Below are positions 33,501 to 46,590 of a DNA stretch of 64,000 nucleotides, one piece after another (positions within the stretch are counted from its first letter, which is position 1; each line of letters opens with the position of its first letter). The DNA comes from Mytilisepta virgata (lineage: Eukaryota; Mollusca; Bivalvia; Mytilida; Mytilidae), in NCBI GenBank assembly GCA_028015205.1, contig CM051516.1:39384230-39448229 (forward strand), in the 5' to 3' direction. The translations under genes and the position numbers were made by a program. A model generated the notes under the pieces. The model had not been told where the DNA came from, did no database searches, and saw nothing but the letters and a program-made list of their open reading frames with translations.

Positions 33501-34211
33501 AATTGGTTGGAAATTGATTTTGAAACCAAATACTAATACATTTTTTCGCCTGCTGATAAAAAAAATTGTTAGATTATTTCGTAAAACTATTACTTAGTAC
33601 CTTTTCCATTTTGACCCTGGTATAGATTTGGTCAGCTGCAGTTGCCTTGGAACTAGGGTTTTCTGACCAATACAGCCAATCTCGAATCCCTCAGAAACAA
33701 CCGGTTGTTGAAACTGTCATATCCATTGCTTTCGAAAACGCCATGTACATGTATATAAGTATTGCAATTTAAATGGGCGTTACCTGTGAAATTAGGTACA
33801 TGTTTCAGTGGGTGAACTAAATACTACAAAACCTGCAGATAGGGGGAACTTATTATATACCTGAGTCAGTGATGTTGAAAGATGTTAAATGTATCAACTT
33901 ATTCGCTTGTTTAACCTAACCATTTGGTTATCAGATGGTCATTCGTTTGTGCATAATTCTTATCGTTTAATAATCATAGGCTAGTTAATGATATAAATAT
34001 GAGAAAGTACACATATATGGTGAGAAAGAATATACCATCTCCGAACCGAAACCCAAAAACAGATATCTAGCTGCCAAATGATCTTCGATGAATGGGAAAC
34101 CTCACACCATGTGGCCAACTCTAAATAGCCCCGACAATAACTAAGTGTATAAGTTAGTGAAAACAAAAATAAACTAAAAATAAACCCAATCATCAAATTA
34201 GGTTTAAAACC

Positions 34212-34580
34212 AACTGTGTGTCCCACATACTTTGGCAACTAATTTCTTGATGAAAAACTCGGGAGATTGTAACAGGTCTGTACATTTAAAAAAAAATTGG
34301 TATATCCTACAGGTCAACATGGTTCAAACCTTTAGAAACAAAACGTGAACATATTCAGCCCATCACATTTGTTTGTGGTCATTTCATACTTGACGCAAAA
34401 ATCAACGAATTATACATGGAACATCCACTCTTTTAAAATATTTAAGACATTTCAGCAATGGAAAATACAATACTAGTATTAAATTACGACTACTGGAAGC
34501 AAAAGTTAGAGTAATGAAATATTTGAATAATTCATGAAAACGACTTTTAGTTTTAAAAAATGATACACAAAGACATTTCA
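34212..34580 (+). repeat. Diverged dispersed repeat (copy 1)
   Basis: Shares 'actgtgtgtcccacatact', 'ggtcaacatgg.tcaaac', 'cacatttgtttgtg' and 'cgactactggaagcaaa' in the same order with 53540-53880. No ORF is conserved between the two copies, so this is probably an old non-coding element. Confidence 0.5.
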
Positions 34581-35342
34581 TGTCGTTGATCAAAAACAAA
34601 ATATTCCTGACTTTGGGCAGTCGCGAATAGTTTGCTATGGTGTTAAACTAGTTTTGTTGGGGCCAGTCCCTCCCCTTTGTCGCACACAGTAAAAATCAAC
34701 ATGAAATGTATACAAATCAACACTATAGACAAAATGATCAGGCTGTCCAATATCTGTTACTCGCGGGATTGCATATTGCACCATCATAGACTATGATGAT
34801 CAAGCAAGATGATGTACAATGATAAATAAACACATGTTTTGCTAGATAATCAGAATAAGCCAGTTTAAAATGATATATTTGTGAAACATAGATTATACTT
34901 TTTCCTAAAAGCTCTGTTCTCATAAATTGTGATATATTTGCAACATGAGACGTCATATATTCAACATGTATCTTCTTTTTCCCATTAAAACTTTGATATA
35001 TAGGCAGTTTGATAAGTCTTTGTCAGATAGTTCCAAGGACTTCCGTAAACTTATGTTCTTTTAATTATCTCATGGTTTTTAATTTCGGCATATCTCCTTA
35101 CTTTCTCTACAGTATAGGACTTATAACATATAGTTGTATCATAAAAGAACTCAGAAGCTGTCAAGTTATATTAATTGCTCTGTTTTTGGTTTGCAGAATT
35201 TGAACTTGGGTGCAACAGCTCATTTTTTTAGACAAGGTAATGTTCTAAATCATTAAATTGCTGTCAAACAAAACACCTAATTGGTACTCATTCTAATGAT
35301 ATAAAAATAACGTACGATCACGTCTTCATATATATATTTTAA

Positions 35343-36142
35343 GGTAGGAGGTACCTAAATCCGCTAAATTACGGATTTTCATGATATTTTACATGTAGCT
35401 AGAACATTCGAAACTGCATCTAAATATCGAAAGCATTTTATATTTAGCTTTTATATTTCTTCAATAAGGTTGATTTTAATTCATTGAAATAAAGGACTTT
35501 TACTGTAGATTTCATATAAAAACAGCTGAAAAAAATTAAAAATTTCACTTTAAATCGTCATTTCTCAAAAACTAATCCCTAGAATTTTCTATAAAAACTA
35601 TATGTTATTGCTTTCAACTTTTTGGTTTCAATGATACTAAATAAACATAGGGTCACTAGCTTCGTTTTCGTTGTGGAAATAATTCAACTATAGGTCCTCT
35701 CTGTAGAAACACTAGAAATCTACATTTTGTATCGGGACGTCGTGACGACGTTACACTATTTTGGCTTTTTGACGCTTATTTTCATTCTTCATACAGTAAT
35801 CAATCTAATTTGCTCAAAACGAATCTGGTTACCCCCAATAATTTTTATATCAGTAAAAAGGGAATTTCAATGGCAATGACATATCATTTTTTTTTTAAAT
35901 TCTAGGGACTGGATTTTGAGAAATCATACTTTAAAGTCTAAATATTTGACTTTTTCGGAGGATAACTGCGTGCATTTTATGTATTTACCCATCTGTTTGC
36001 CAAAACTTGAAACATCATATTTTGGGAAGGATTAAAGGGACCTACATTTCTTTTGTTATATTCAGTTGCAGTTCAGCGTACTCTAGCTGCATGCCAAATT
36101 TTATAAAAATCTGAAATATAGCCCAATTAGGTACCTCCTACC
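35343..36142. mobile_element. 800-bp TTAA-flanked DNA transposon, non-autonomous (Kolobok-like?)
   Basis: Terminal inverted repeats GGTAGGAGGTACCTAA and TTAGGTACCTCCTACC, each immediately flanked by TTAA (35339-35342 and 36143-36146), a 4-bp target duplication. TTAA targets are used by piggyBac and Kolobok elements; the GG start fits Kolobok better than the CCY start of piggyBac. The inside has no transposase ORF. Confidence 0.75.
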
Positions 36143-36239
36143 TTAAATGGTATACTCATCAGTTAGGTGTTATATAATACGCATACATCCATTTTGTTTT
36201 TCATACCTCGAGTTAATATATATGACAATATATACATTA

Positions 36240-36620
36240 ATTGGCAGGCACTACTTGCCCTTCTGTAGCACTTGGGTTCACACCAAGATTTTTATTTTTA
36301 TTTTTTAATAATTTTTAGTTTTCAGTGTTTTTGTATTGTGCTTTCTATTTGTTTATGTGTGTTCTAAGGTTTGCCTTAATGATTTACGTATTTACCGGAT
36401 TTGACATGCGCAGCATGGCGGGTGTCCTGCAGGAAGCAGAGACTGCTTACTCTTCCGGAGCACCTCAGATTTTCTGGTGGGGTCCATGTTGTTCATATGT
36501 TTTTAGTTTTTAATTGTAGTGCATGTATTGTTTTGGTGTTGTCTTCGTTGTTCTCCGGAGTTTGTCAGTTGTTTCGATTTTTCCCTCCTTCGAATATCTC
36601 TTTGGTATTTCTTGACTTTA
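36240..36620 (+). repeat. Retroelement 3' tail repeat
   Basis: The block 'cttactcttccggagcacctcagattttctggtggggtccatgttgttca' with following T/G-rich text is the same family as 55905-56115 ('cttacccttccggggcacctgggttcac'). It matches the tail downstream of the reverse-transcriptase relic at 40235-40935 (minus strand 'cttacccttccaaagcatctgatgtcac'). ORFs across it are spurious. Confidence 0.6.
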
Positions 36621-38284
36621 CTTAGAACCACTCATTATACATTTTTGTCCGTTTGATGGGTTTTTTAATCGCTTCCTTTCTAAGAATCAGCTTTTTTACC
36701 TTCTGTTATGCATGTAATAATAATAATGGACACTGGACGTAAACCAATAATCCATCCTTTCTAAGAAGTTTCTAACTTGCCTGAAAGCGTTGTGTTTTGC
36801 TGAAAGATGATAGTCATTTGTATCTTTTTTAAAGTTAAATGTCATACATTAAATTCTATGCTAATAAATCAAACAAACCTTAAGTTCCAGAAATATTAGC
36901 ATGCTGTTTATCTGCAATGTATTTTTTCGTCCAAAGATAGAGTATGTATAAATTGGATACATCTTATTCTTAGCATTTACCTACACTTTCGTAAACATTG
37001 TATTCTTGCCTTATGTGTAATTCTTACAATGTCTTGGTTTTTGTCTGCGTGGCATTTTGTACTTCTCTGAAAAGAATGTTATAGTTGAAATGTACTAAGT
37101 TTTTGTAATTATCGGTTTGCATGTATGTCGCCATCTAATTATCTTTCAAGATTAAACGTTTTTCTATCAAAAGGTTGATGTAGAACTGACAGAATATAGG
37201 ACACTACAGAACATTTCGTTCATCCTTATATTTAGTACGTCGCCTCTTTTGTCCAAACATATTGTTATTGAAATCTCTCAATATAGTGATTATCTAGTAA
37301 AGTAGTTGCAATGTTCAGTCTAGAACAATGCCTTCCATTGGGAACATTCGCATAAAATCATGACATTGTATTGATCTCTTGCGTGAGGACGCACTTTGAG
37401 TGCTTTCACAGGCTGTTTATACAATTGTTAGCAGTCTGTATTCAATCAGGTCACCAGTACAAATTCATACATGATAAATTGATCCAGTACTTCTGAGTAT
37501 AGAAGTTTGACAATAAATAAAACCTTTGCATTATTTTCAGTATACTAGTACCAAGTTCATAATGCCAATTGAAATTGAAAAGTGGCAACAATGGTCCTTA
37601 GGTGGATCTCTTTTAGGATGGTATACAATGACATGGAGTGTCAACCAAAATTCAGTGTTATATCGGACTCAATGAGAAAATGCTCTTAAAGTTCTTCTTA
37701 CTGAAACCACTAAGCCAAGTAGAGCTAATATCTTGACAGTAATGACCCCAAGGTTGTTATCATGCCTTAATGTATCCAATGGCCCCATCAGCCAACCATA
37801 GAATAAGTTAAGGTAATTTCCGTTTCAGATCTTCTGGTCTGAAACTACTAAGCAAATTGGAATCAAGTTTGACAGAAAGTCTTAAGTTGGATCGCTTTCA
37901 GAATTATATCTGATGACCCCGTCAGCCGCTACAGCTCAACTTTGTTTAACATAGGAGTTTATGGTAAATTTCACTTAAAGATGTTCTTGTACGAAACCAC
38001 TTTGCATGCTGAACTAAACTAAACTTGACAGAAATAAAATTTAAAAATGTTTTAGTTGATCTACTGGTGACGAATCAAGATGGTCATTATTGTAGATTTA
38101 TCGTCTAACACCTTCTAATAACAAAAAAGACCCACCACAGTCAAACGTTTTGTTCTGTTTTAAGTCTGCAAATAAAAACTAGTTGAGCGGTTGGAATTAT
38201 ATTTACTGATTGACCTTTCAAATTTTGCGTATATTGAAAAATGCATTTGGATCCTCACGCTCATTGCCACTTTTTCTTTTATTA
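36621..38284. other. Non-coding stretch
   Basis: At about 37560-38060 loosely repeated phrases ('gtggatct.ttt..gaat', 'ctgaaaccactaagc', 'tgaccccgtcagcc') suggest an old tandem repeat of about 100-150 bp. No gene supported. Confidence 0.35.
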
Positions 38285-38892
38285 ATAATGATATTAATCA
38301 AAGACGAGGTCAGAGATATTTAACAGAGTACATTAGGTCCATATGTTATATAACAATAATATAACAATTAAGTACATTTTACTAGGTTTACTAAAATTTA
38401 AATTCGGTTTACTAAAAGTTTAATTCAATATCTTATTCAGAGACAAGATATATTACCTCCAGAATTGCTGCTGTCTTTCATATCCTTTACTGAATTCTGC
38501 TGATAAGAAATAAATGTTTAAAATGTCAGATGCTAATAACATAATTGATAGTGCTTAAGATGTATGTGAAAATTTTAAAAAAAAAACTTAGCACGATATT
38601 GGTGCAAGTAGTTCAGAAAAAACAAATACAGACATTTACTGATATTTCATATTGGCCGGCATCCAATACAGATATTTATCAATTATAGAATTTCAAAGAA
38701 GGTGGAATTAATTTGAAGATTTAAATCCACCGAGTTAGAATTCCGAGGTGGGTATAATTTAACCTTGTTTATATACATGTTTTAAAAGGTATTAACCGAG
38801 TAAAATGTACTTAATTGTTATTGTATGTGGACATTAAGTACTATGTTAAACAAATATCAACCTCTGACCTCGTCCTTGACTGATATCATTAT
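38285..38892. mobile_element. 608-bp fold-back element with arms of about 100 bp
   Basis: Left arm ATAATGATATTAATCAAAGA followed by CGAGGTCAGAG, and AACAATTAAGTACATTTTACT, mirrored at 38795-38892 (AGTAAAATGTACTTAATTGTT ... CTCTGACCTCG). The interior is AT-rich and non-coding. Confidence 0.7.
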
Positions 38893-39044
38893 CCCAGGTT
38901 ACATGTGTAATATGAAATGTACCAATTAACAAAGTATACATGCATGTACTTATTTTTCATTTTATATTGGTACAATGGTAGTTAATGAACTTAAAAGGTA
39001 AGATCTACACCAGTTTTAGAAACATGGGGTTCATACCGTCAATA

Positions 39045-39566
39045 TATACTAGTCAACAAAAGAAACGATACAGGGTAATGCATTTTTCATATATTTATAA
39101 TTTCAAATAGCTAGACTAAGCACGACCCACACGTCTGATTTTCATATCAGATTGTTTTCTCATCAAATGCATGGATTTTGTGCAAAAAATTGAAATACAC
39201 ATTTTCAATTTTTGAGATTTCAAAAATTACATTTTTCAACCCCAAATTAAAAAATCAGTATTTTTACCCCGTTATGTGAATCACTGTCTGTGTGACAAAA
39301 GATTTGAGTTTTTTCTACTGATTTCGGCCTCTGAATTATTTTCATTTTATAAAATGTGTGTAGATTTTCATCTAGATTTTCCGTAAAATTAATTTAACCC
39401 TATTTTGGAAATTTCCATTTTCCACCATTTCAAGCTTTATCCAAATTTCAAAATTGAGACGCATTAGATCAAGAAATGAAGTAGCAAACCAATGTTGCCC
39501 TAATACTTAAATATCTTTAAGGGATTACCAAGATATTGTGGATCGTTACTGTTGTTGACCAGTATA
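39045..39566. mobile_element. Tc1/mariner-like MITE (522 bp)
   Basis: Imperfect inverted ends TATACTAGTCAACAAAAGAA and GTTGTTGACCAGTATA, with AACGAT/ATCGTTAC next inside, flanked by TA dinucleotides. The inside has no ORF. End sequence and TA target fit Tc1/mariner-derived MITEs. Confidence 0.6.
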
Positions 39567-40234
39567 TCTTAAAATCAAAGACTCTCCGCTTCGCGTCGGG
39601 TAATACGTCTCTCAGACCTGGCAATTATTTCGCATATAATCGTCACAAGACCATGATATTATGTAAATACTGTATGTCTTACAGCCCAAGTAAAAAGTTT
39701 TTTAATATAAAGTAAAGTTTGAGCAAAGCGAAGCACATCAAAGAAATATTAGTTTCCCTATATGGTTGAGTAAATAGGTGGTGAAAAGATAGATGTCTAA
39801 TAAGCAGTTCCAAAACAAACTAGAAACCAGAAACCACAGAGCCACATAGAAAACAAGTGATGATTGTTTCATTGTCCTGTAATAACGTATATTGTGCGTT
39901 AAAAAAGATCGAGAAACGAAGTAAAACTTTGTCTGAGCATTTTTTCAGCGTGATGATTATACTCAAAATCGATAAAAACAACTATGAGCCAGTGCAAGTA
40001 CAGATAAGTATTTACGCGATAAAGAATCATATAAATATACAATTTATCTGACTTAGGCGCAACTCTTTTTTTTAAATCTAAAATTGTACTGATTCGTCAA
40101 TATTTTGTCGAGAATGTTTAACTTTGCAATAATCAATATTATGACAGACATAAATAAGCTTTGGTTTCTACATTACTACTTTATGATGTTATGCAAATAG
40201 TCCAATTTAGTACTTTGACAATTCTAGGGGGGAC

Positions 40235-40935
40235 AAAAATGGCCTTATTGTACTTGTTGTACTTTCATCTTTCAAGCCTTTTTTCTGTTTGAATATCGGC
40301 GAAAATATACGGAAGCAACAAAAAAGTGGGAAAAGTCCCTAAATTAGAAATCCAAAACAAAGAGAATGAAAAACCACAAACAAACGACACATTGATACAT
40401 GTATAAATAAAGGAATAAAAACATATGATAAACTAAACAAAAAAGAACAAGACAGCACAGAAACTAAAGCACTAGCAATGTGAACTCCCATTAAAAATCG
40501 GAAGTGACATCAGATGCTTTGGAAGGGTAAGCATGTCCTGCTCCGTTAACGGCACCCGTCACATTCAAAGTGAAGTGTCAAGTACGGTAGGGTTTCAGTT
40601 CCAGAAGGGCGTGAATTCTAACTGAAGATACCTTGTCTCATACATGAGATAGAAATTTCGTATCTCCCAATCAATTCGTGATGACAACCGTAAAACTTTT
40701 GGAGTGATGAAATTAATAGAGACTGAACATGACCCTGTCTTTTAAGTTTATGTGACAGCAATCTCCGCCTTACCGAGAAAGTCGCCGTATAAATCACACG
40801 CACGGCAGTATCTAAGCAACTGTGAAATGTTCACTCCAGAGGTTGGAGACCTTGGTATGTTACTGCTAGGAAAGGGGAAATTCACAATCAGAAAATTAAA
40901 ATCCTCACGTTTGTCATAAAGTTTTGATTTCAATC
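40235..40935 (-). pseudogene. Reverse transcriptase retroelement relic (second copy) with 3' tail
   Basis: Minus strand from about 40935: KLYDKREDFNFLIVNFPF, NISQLLRYCRACDLYGDFL, a frame break near 40765, then LKRQGHVQSLLISSLQKFYG and HHELIGRYEISISCMRQG, stop near 40620. This is the RT C-terminal region of the same family as 4870-5620. Downstream the 3' tail contains 'gcttacccttccaaagc', 'cattgctagtgctttagtttctgtgctgtcttgtt' and 'gggacttttcccac', text that recurs at 48040-48300. Confidence 0.75.
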
Positions 40936-41689
40936 GGCCATCAATAGTTTTTATCTTGTGGTACAGGTATATGTTTTGACATATCTTTGAGGTTAGATGT
41001 CTGCTCCATATACATATAGTTTTTGACGTGTTGTTGAACCCCTTTTCCTATTATCTTATATTGCTTATTTATTTCATTTCATACATTTTTTTAAGAATGA
41101 TTCTGTAATCAGTAAAATAACACAAGATAGTAAAGGACATAAAATTTTAGTATACGTTTGGCAAAACTGACGAAAAGTCCAAAACAAAGGTTCACCAGCC
41201 CTTTCCGTAAAAATCCTAAGGAATAAAATCATAAAATTATAACAGAATGTTAAGGGCTTACTAGCGCCTATATTCTCTTAATATTATTTGTGATAAGAGC
41301 TACTAGAATTATAATGCTAATCTTTAACTCGGATCATAAAGCTATCATTCGTAGTTTGTGGTCAATTTATTCATAGAAACTCTTGGAAAGATTGATGGAT
41401 GTTTTACTGATAAACATAAAACGTTATGAAGAATGCATGTTATCCATCCGTTGTTCAAAACTGATACCATTATTTTTGAGTTAATAGACGATTACTTGAT
41501 ATTAGTCTCTTGGGTTGAATATTGAGTACAATTTACTAATATGGAAAATCAATGGTAACATGTTTATGAAAGCTGTTTCAAGAATTCTTTTTTTTTTCAT
41601 TGAATATATATAGACAAGCCATACTGTTTACTAAAAAAAAAATTAATAAAAATCTGATTTTATTGCTGGCTTTATCATTTCAACAATTA

Positions 41690-41840
41690 CATACCAATCA
41701 ATCAACGCCACCCAACAGACAGAACCCCGGTAAAAAAAAACAACACTAAAGAACACAAAACACGTACAAATATAAACACAACACAGTCAGGATCGTCTGA
41801 CTTTGTACAGACACTGAACAGTGGTGGGATTAACCTGATT
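41690..41840 (-). repeat. Mussel-type dispersed repeat, reverse copy
   Basis: Reverse complement of 'ccccaccactgttcagtgtctgtac..agtcagac.atcctgac' and 'gattggtatgt'. Same family as 28324-28700 and 49830-50030. Confidence 0.6.
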
Positions 41841-44786
41841 TTATGAGTTTAGATTCGCCTTAAAACTTTAAACAAAACTTTTCCGTCTAACATGTCTGAT
41901 TTATTTTTGTGATTTTTCCCATTACATTGCTGTTTGGATATGAAGTAATACGTTATAAAAATATTCATGTCAAAAGGTTCTAGATTTGGAAAGAACCATA
42001 CGAGATGTACATGTAGCGGAGTTGTTCTCAGTTGTAAAGTTATATTGAAGATATACAAGATTTTGTTCAACAAAGAAAAATCTTCAAACATTTTCTTGAT
42101 TGAAAAATATTGTAAAATCCTTAGATGTTTGTCGATATTTTTGTTTTTTGTTTTTTTTTTGCATTGTTAAATATTATGGATCTGTTGTTTTAATTTTACG
42201 AAATATCAGGGAAGAAATATCCCTTCATCTATACTGTTTTCAGTTTAAAATGAATAACCATGTTATAAAATATGACACAAAAGATTATTGTTCCCATAAG
42301 AATTAATTTTATACCTACTTTTACGGCGATGTTATATAATATCTCTTAAATTGATTAAAAGAAACAATCATTAAATGGATTGTCCCAAAGGAGACATATA
42401 AAACTATGTGCAGTGTTATGGGGCCCGCTTTTGATTGTTTTATTCTAAGTATGTTAATTTTCAGTCATTTATAATTTATTGACTTCTAAATTAATTCTTT
42501 AATCTATTTAAATATATTTTCTTATCAGTAACTGAAATGAGTTTTAACTTTATGTTCTCGCAACCCGTATTATTTCTGAAGGCATTACATAATATTTCAA
42601 TAAAGCTGATTACGATTCCCAGTGATTAAACATATTTCTGAAAGCGGGGGAATACAATTTTACTTTGTCTCAAAACTGTAAAATATAAAATAGAAAATAA
42701 GACCATTATGTAACTCTACATTGCATAAAACCAATATCATTCGTAAGACTATAAAGTTATTGAAAATCTTTGATGTTCTCGGGTTAACTTGATGTGGTTT
42801 GAATAATTTGATCAAGTTTGCTTGACGGTTCGAGTTTACATAGTTTAATACTGGAAAACATTAACCGACCAAGAAACAAAACACGAGAAGTGAAAGGCTC
42901 AGTCTTCGGTTAGAATGAATATAAAATTACAGTTGATACTAAAATACAAGCCCGGCTATTACCTGTTTATTAACATTGTTATATACAAAAAAAAAACTAT
43001 TTGGAGAAAACCAAAACAGAAAACCCTTCAATTAATTTTGATCTTAAAGATGATAAAGAAAAAAATCATTATATTTTGAATCCATTAACAGTCCAGTAAG
43101 TAGAAAACACTGGTTCCATTTTAAAACGGTCATTAGCACTGAGGACAGCTGACGTATAAACAAATGTAATTTTATTGATTTAAATTTCGTATGTTTATAT
43201 GTTCATACTTGCTAGAATGTATTTTGGTTATATGTGTCATAAATCAATATGATTTATATGACAATAAAATTAAAAAATAAAAAAAGTTAAAGTGTATATT
43301 TTGTGTTTACTCATTGTAAACAGCAAAACAGATTAAAGCTATCCGATCGACAGGCCGTCGGTCAAAAACAAATAGCGTAAAAACACAGCACAAACAAAGA
43401 AACGTTTGAATTCAATAGAAATTGTGGTTACATTAGGTTCAGCAAATTCTTTACACACATATTCAGTCATAATAAAAGTAGTAAAAGTTACGGTCATATT
43501 AGTTCCCAGAACCCCTGTAGTCGGGACACTTAACTTAAGACAAAATATTAAATCTTATTGTTTATCTTAAGATTCTATTAAGAAATTAAACAACTAAATC
43601 CTACGAAGAATGGACATAAATATTGCATATTCTGTTTCACTCGAATTTTCAAATATAAAAATCTAGCTGTATCAGTTATGTAATTATATAATGAAAAAGT
43701 AAAAAAAAAACTGTTTGGGCAAAGGTCTACAGTTCAAATGGTGTTTTTAAGGATGATCGCTGGTCTAATTTGAAATAAATAGGATTTGTAATAGGTGTAT
43801 TAGTTTGAGAGAACATATGAATAGTAAAAAAATAAGCAAGAAAAAAATATAGGTTCATGTGCTCATTTTAGAGCTATAAAGCCTTGCAAATTTGCAGGAA
43901 ATAGGTTTTCTCTGGATTTTTCATTGTCTTTGCATTGGCAACTTCAGTCTCTCAAAAATGTATGAAAAAATAAAAAGTATTTCATAAAATTTTGTCAAAT
44001 ACCATTTTAAGGTATATATGATTGAATTATAAAAGAAAAAGTGGGGGTTCATGGGCAAAAAATGTAATGTTTAAGAAATGGATAAAACCCGAGGATTCCG
44101 AATATCTGACAAAAAGACCAAAACATGACCAGCGAGCATCCTTAAAAGTTTTAATTTCTTGAAAGTAACTAATGATCTCGAACACAGAGAAATCTATTAT
44201 ATGGCCGAAACGCTCTTTAAATGTTGCTATATAAAAATGTTTAAAAATGTTTATTTGCATTGCAATATCATATTAAAATTAGTATGTTTCATGTAGAATC
44301 TTCTTGTAATAGTGCTTTATAATCTAACTTCTATATCTACCAAATGATGCGAAATAGCGCTATTGACCCTGCCATGCCATCTTGAATTTGCGGTACGTCA
44401 CCATAGTGGCACGAGCAGTGGGTGTATCTATATTTGGAGCCTGCGCTATGCTTTAATGTATGAGTTGACATTGAACTTTCGGCTGCTGCTTTGGACGCAT
44501 CAATATGTTGACGAATAACCACAACCTGGCGTAGTTGTATTACTAGGATCCAAATGATAATGTGCACTATCTATTCTGCTCTGACCAATATTTAGGCATA
44601 GACATTGCTTACACGTTGTCCTATAAATATTTACCTTTATAATATTTATCAATGAATATTGAAATTCGAATAAACTTATTTTTTTCAGTTAATGAATATT
44701 CATGGTATGAATATGGCAGGAAAACGAAGACAACCTTATGAAACAAATTCTGAAGCACTGATTGGTTAATTTTGATCATTTTAAAC
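41841..44786. other. Non-coding stretch
   Basis: AT-rich sequence with chance ORFs. Parts of 42310-42480 resemble 47310-47460 (ttatataatat.cctctta.attgattaaa; tgtccc.aa.gagacat), a diverged duplication or old repeat. A somewhat GC-richer patch at 44337-44567 has a 76-codon minus ORF I cannot assign. Confidence 0.35.
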
Positions 44787-44790
44787 CATG

Positions 44791-44837
44791 AGCACAACTG
44801 ATGAGTAGTAAGGCTAGGAAATTTTCACATCTTGTGC
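44791..44837 (+). ncRNA. Hammerhead ribozyme (type I) motif, best-preserved stem I
   Basis: Stem I 5' strand GCACAA (44792-44797), core CTGATGA (44798-44804), stem II region with UAG/CUA, core GAAA (44818-44821), stem III ATTTTCACAT, cleavage C at 44831, stem I 3' strand TTGTGC (44832-44837), fully complementary to the 5' strand. Hammerheads cut RNA after this C. Stem III has two changes from the palindromic ATGTGCACAT of its siblings and the pair closing stem II is G-G, so activity is doubtful in this copy. Flanking text (ttttaaacc..gagcacaac; aagtatcatagaattta) is shared with the other copies. Confidence 0.6.
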
Positions 44838-45589
44838 ATCAAAATAAGTATCATAGAATTTATTGAAATAAATTTGTCTGTGAACAATAAAAGGAAAAAT
44901 AAACAGGTACTGCTTTCCCACCTTATTCAGGTTATTGAAATTGCGTCAAATAATACCATTTACAGTGTTCCTTTTTATCACTTATCTAGCAACATGTTGA
45001 ACAAATAACTATGTAAATACGTTTATAGTTTCTTTTCAGTAAAAAAGTTCTTGAATTTGAGAATCTCAACATAATTAATCCTTTCAAGAGCTTTTATAGG
45101 GTCACAACAAACTACGTTAAATCTACAAATGTTTGTTTTGGGTATTATATTATAAAACTTGGTAAAAGTGGCTTATTGTATCAATCAATGTTTTCTTTCA
45201 TGTCACTTTTCATCAATATTTATGCCGAAGAGGAAAAACTAGGGGTTCTTGAAGACGGTTGTTCATTGTGCAAATCTGTGGTGTGCAAATCGTATTTATC
45301 GAGAGATTAAGATAACTAGTTTGAAAAAATCAAAATGTACGATATTGTAATAAACGCCTTAAGTCATTTTCTTTCCTTAAAGAGGAAAAAGTATACTCCC
45401 ACAACCTCAGATAAAGAGTATTTGTTAAATTTTTTTATTTATTTATTTTTTTTTTGGGGGGGGGGGCTAGAAGATAGCTTCAAGGATTAAATTTAATCTT
45501 AATCGTGTTTCCAATACCATGGAATTAATAGTTATAATGGTTTTTAAAGTAAACAAAACTAGAACTGTGAGTGACCTTACTGAGTGATT

Positions 45590-46000
45590 TTCCCCGCTTG
45601 CAAAACTAGGAGTTGCGCATACAAGCTTTAAACATGTCAAACCCTAAGTTGGATTATCTTTCTTTCCCAGTATTCGGCGATAGTTATCTTGCTTCATGCA
45701 CATACACATATGATGCCCTACCTTCATATAAAGTTTCATCAAAATCCATTGAACAGTTTATGAGTTGCGCTTACAAGCTTTAAACATGTAAAACCCTTAA
45801 TTTGGATTATCTCCCTTCGCAGGCATCCGGCGATAATTATCTTACTTCCTGCACATCTACATGCACATATGATGACCAACCTTCATATAAAGTTCTTCAA
45901 AATCCATTCAACGGTTTAGGAGGATTTGCGCTTAAAAGACATATAGACAGACAGACAGACGGACAGACGGACGGACATGGTGATTCCTATATATTAAAGC
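45590..46000 (+). repeat. Tandem dimer of a molluscan dispersed repeat ending in GACAGACGGAC
   Basis: A roughly 150-bp unit starting 'gagttgcgc.tacaagctttaaacatg' occurs at 45610 and 45762, each with 'ttggattatct', 'ggcgata.ttatctt.cttc..gcaca' and 'ccttcatataaagtt..tcaaaatccatt'. The second ends in a GACAGAC/GGAC microsatellite (45947-45975). The phrase 'aaaatccattcaacggtt' before GACAGAC repeats is very common in mollusc genomes. The 67-codon ORF is spurious. Confidence 0.65.
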
Positions 46001-46489
46001 CATGAAAAATTAACTAGAAGATGCGTAAAATGCTTCGGGTTTTCTAAAGAAAGTACCTGTACTTGTTTGTGACAAGCACGTGATTAATTTTATCACGTTA
46101 TCTTTAGAACTCTGTCATATAAATTACGTGAATTCTGCTGATAAGGGAATTATAATGCATGATTAAAACGTAACATTGGCAATAAATTATTTTATCTAAC
46201 TCAAAATGCATGTTAGAATTAATTAGAATTTTTCCAGATATTAATACAAATAGGTGAGATATAAAAACGGGTGAGAAAATATGTCTAATTAGTATTTTTA
46301 TTGTGTTTATGTCAGTAATAGTATTTTCGTATAAAAGTGCTTAATTTTGATAATTTTTGCAATGTATTGTTGATACATATAGATTTTAACTCCCCATTTT
46401 TCATATTAGACCCGATATCATCCCGAGACTCTCATATCAGCCGGAGGCCCTGGCTTTATCCTTTTGTTCATTTTTGACATTTCTGAATT

Positions 46490-46590
46490 TTCTCTTCAGC
46501 GTTTTGAATTATTGTTTTGGTTTTCATAATTTTAAACCCTGAAGCACAACTGATGAATCGTATCGACGAAATGTGCATATATTGTATCAT
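46490..46590 (+). ncRNA. Hammerhead ribozyme repeat copy with intact core
   Basis: CTGATGA (46550-46556), stem II TCG/CGA (46558-46560 with 46564-46566), GAAA (46568-46571), stem III ATGTGCATAT, cleavage position A (allowed), then TTGTAT pairing partly with the GCACAA before the core. Preceded by the family shoulder 'ttttggttttcataattttaaacc'. Confidence 0.55.

Noticed and set aside
44337..44567. A 76-codon minus-strand ORF in a GC-richer patch.
   Set aside because: No domain, no plausible signal peptide or splice partner, and composition alone is not enough to call a gene.
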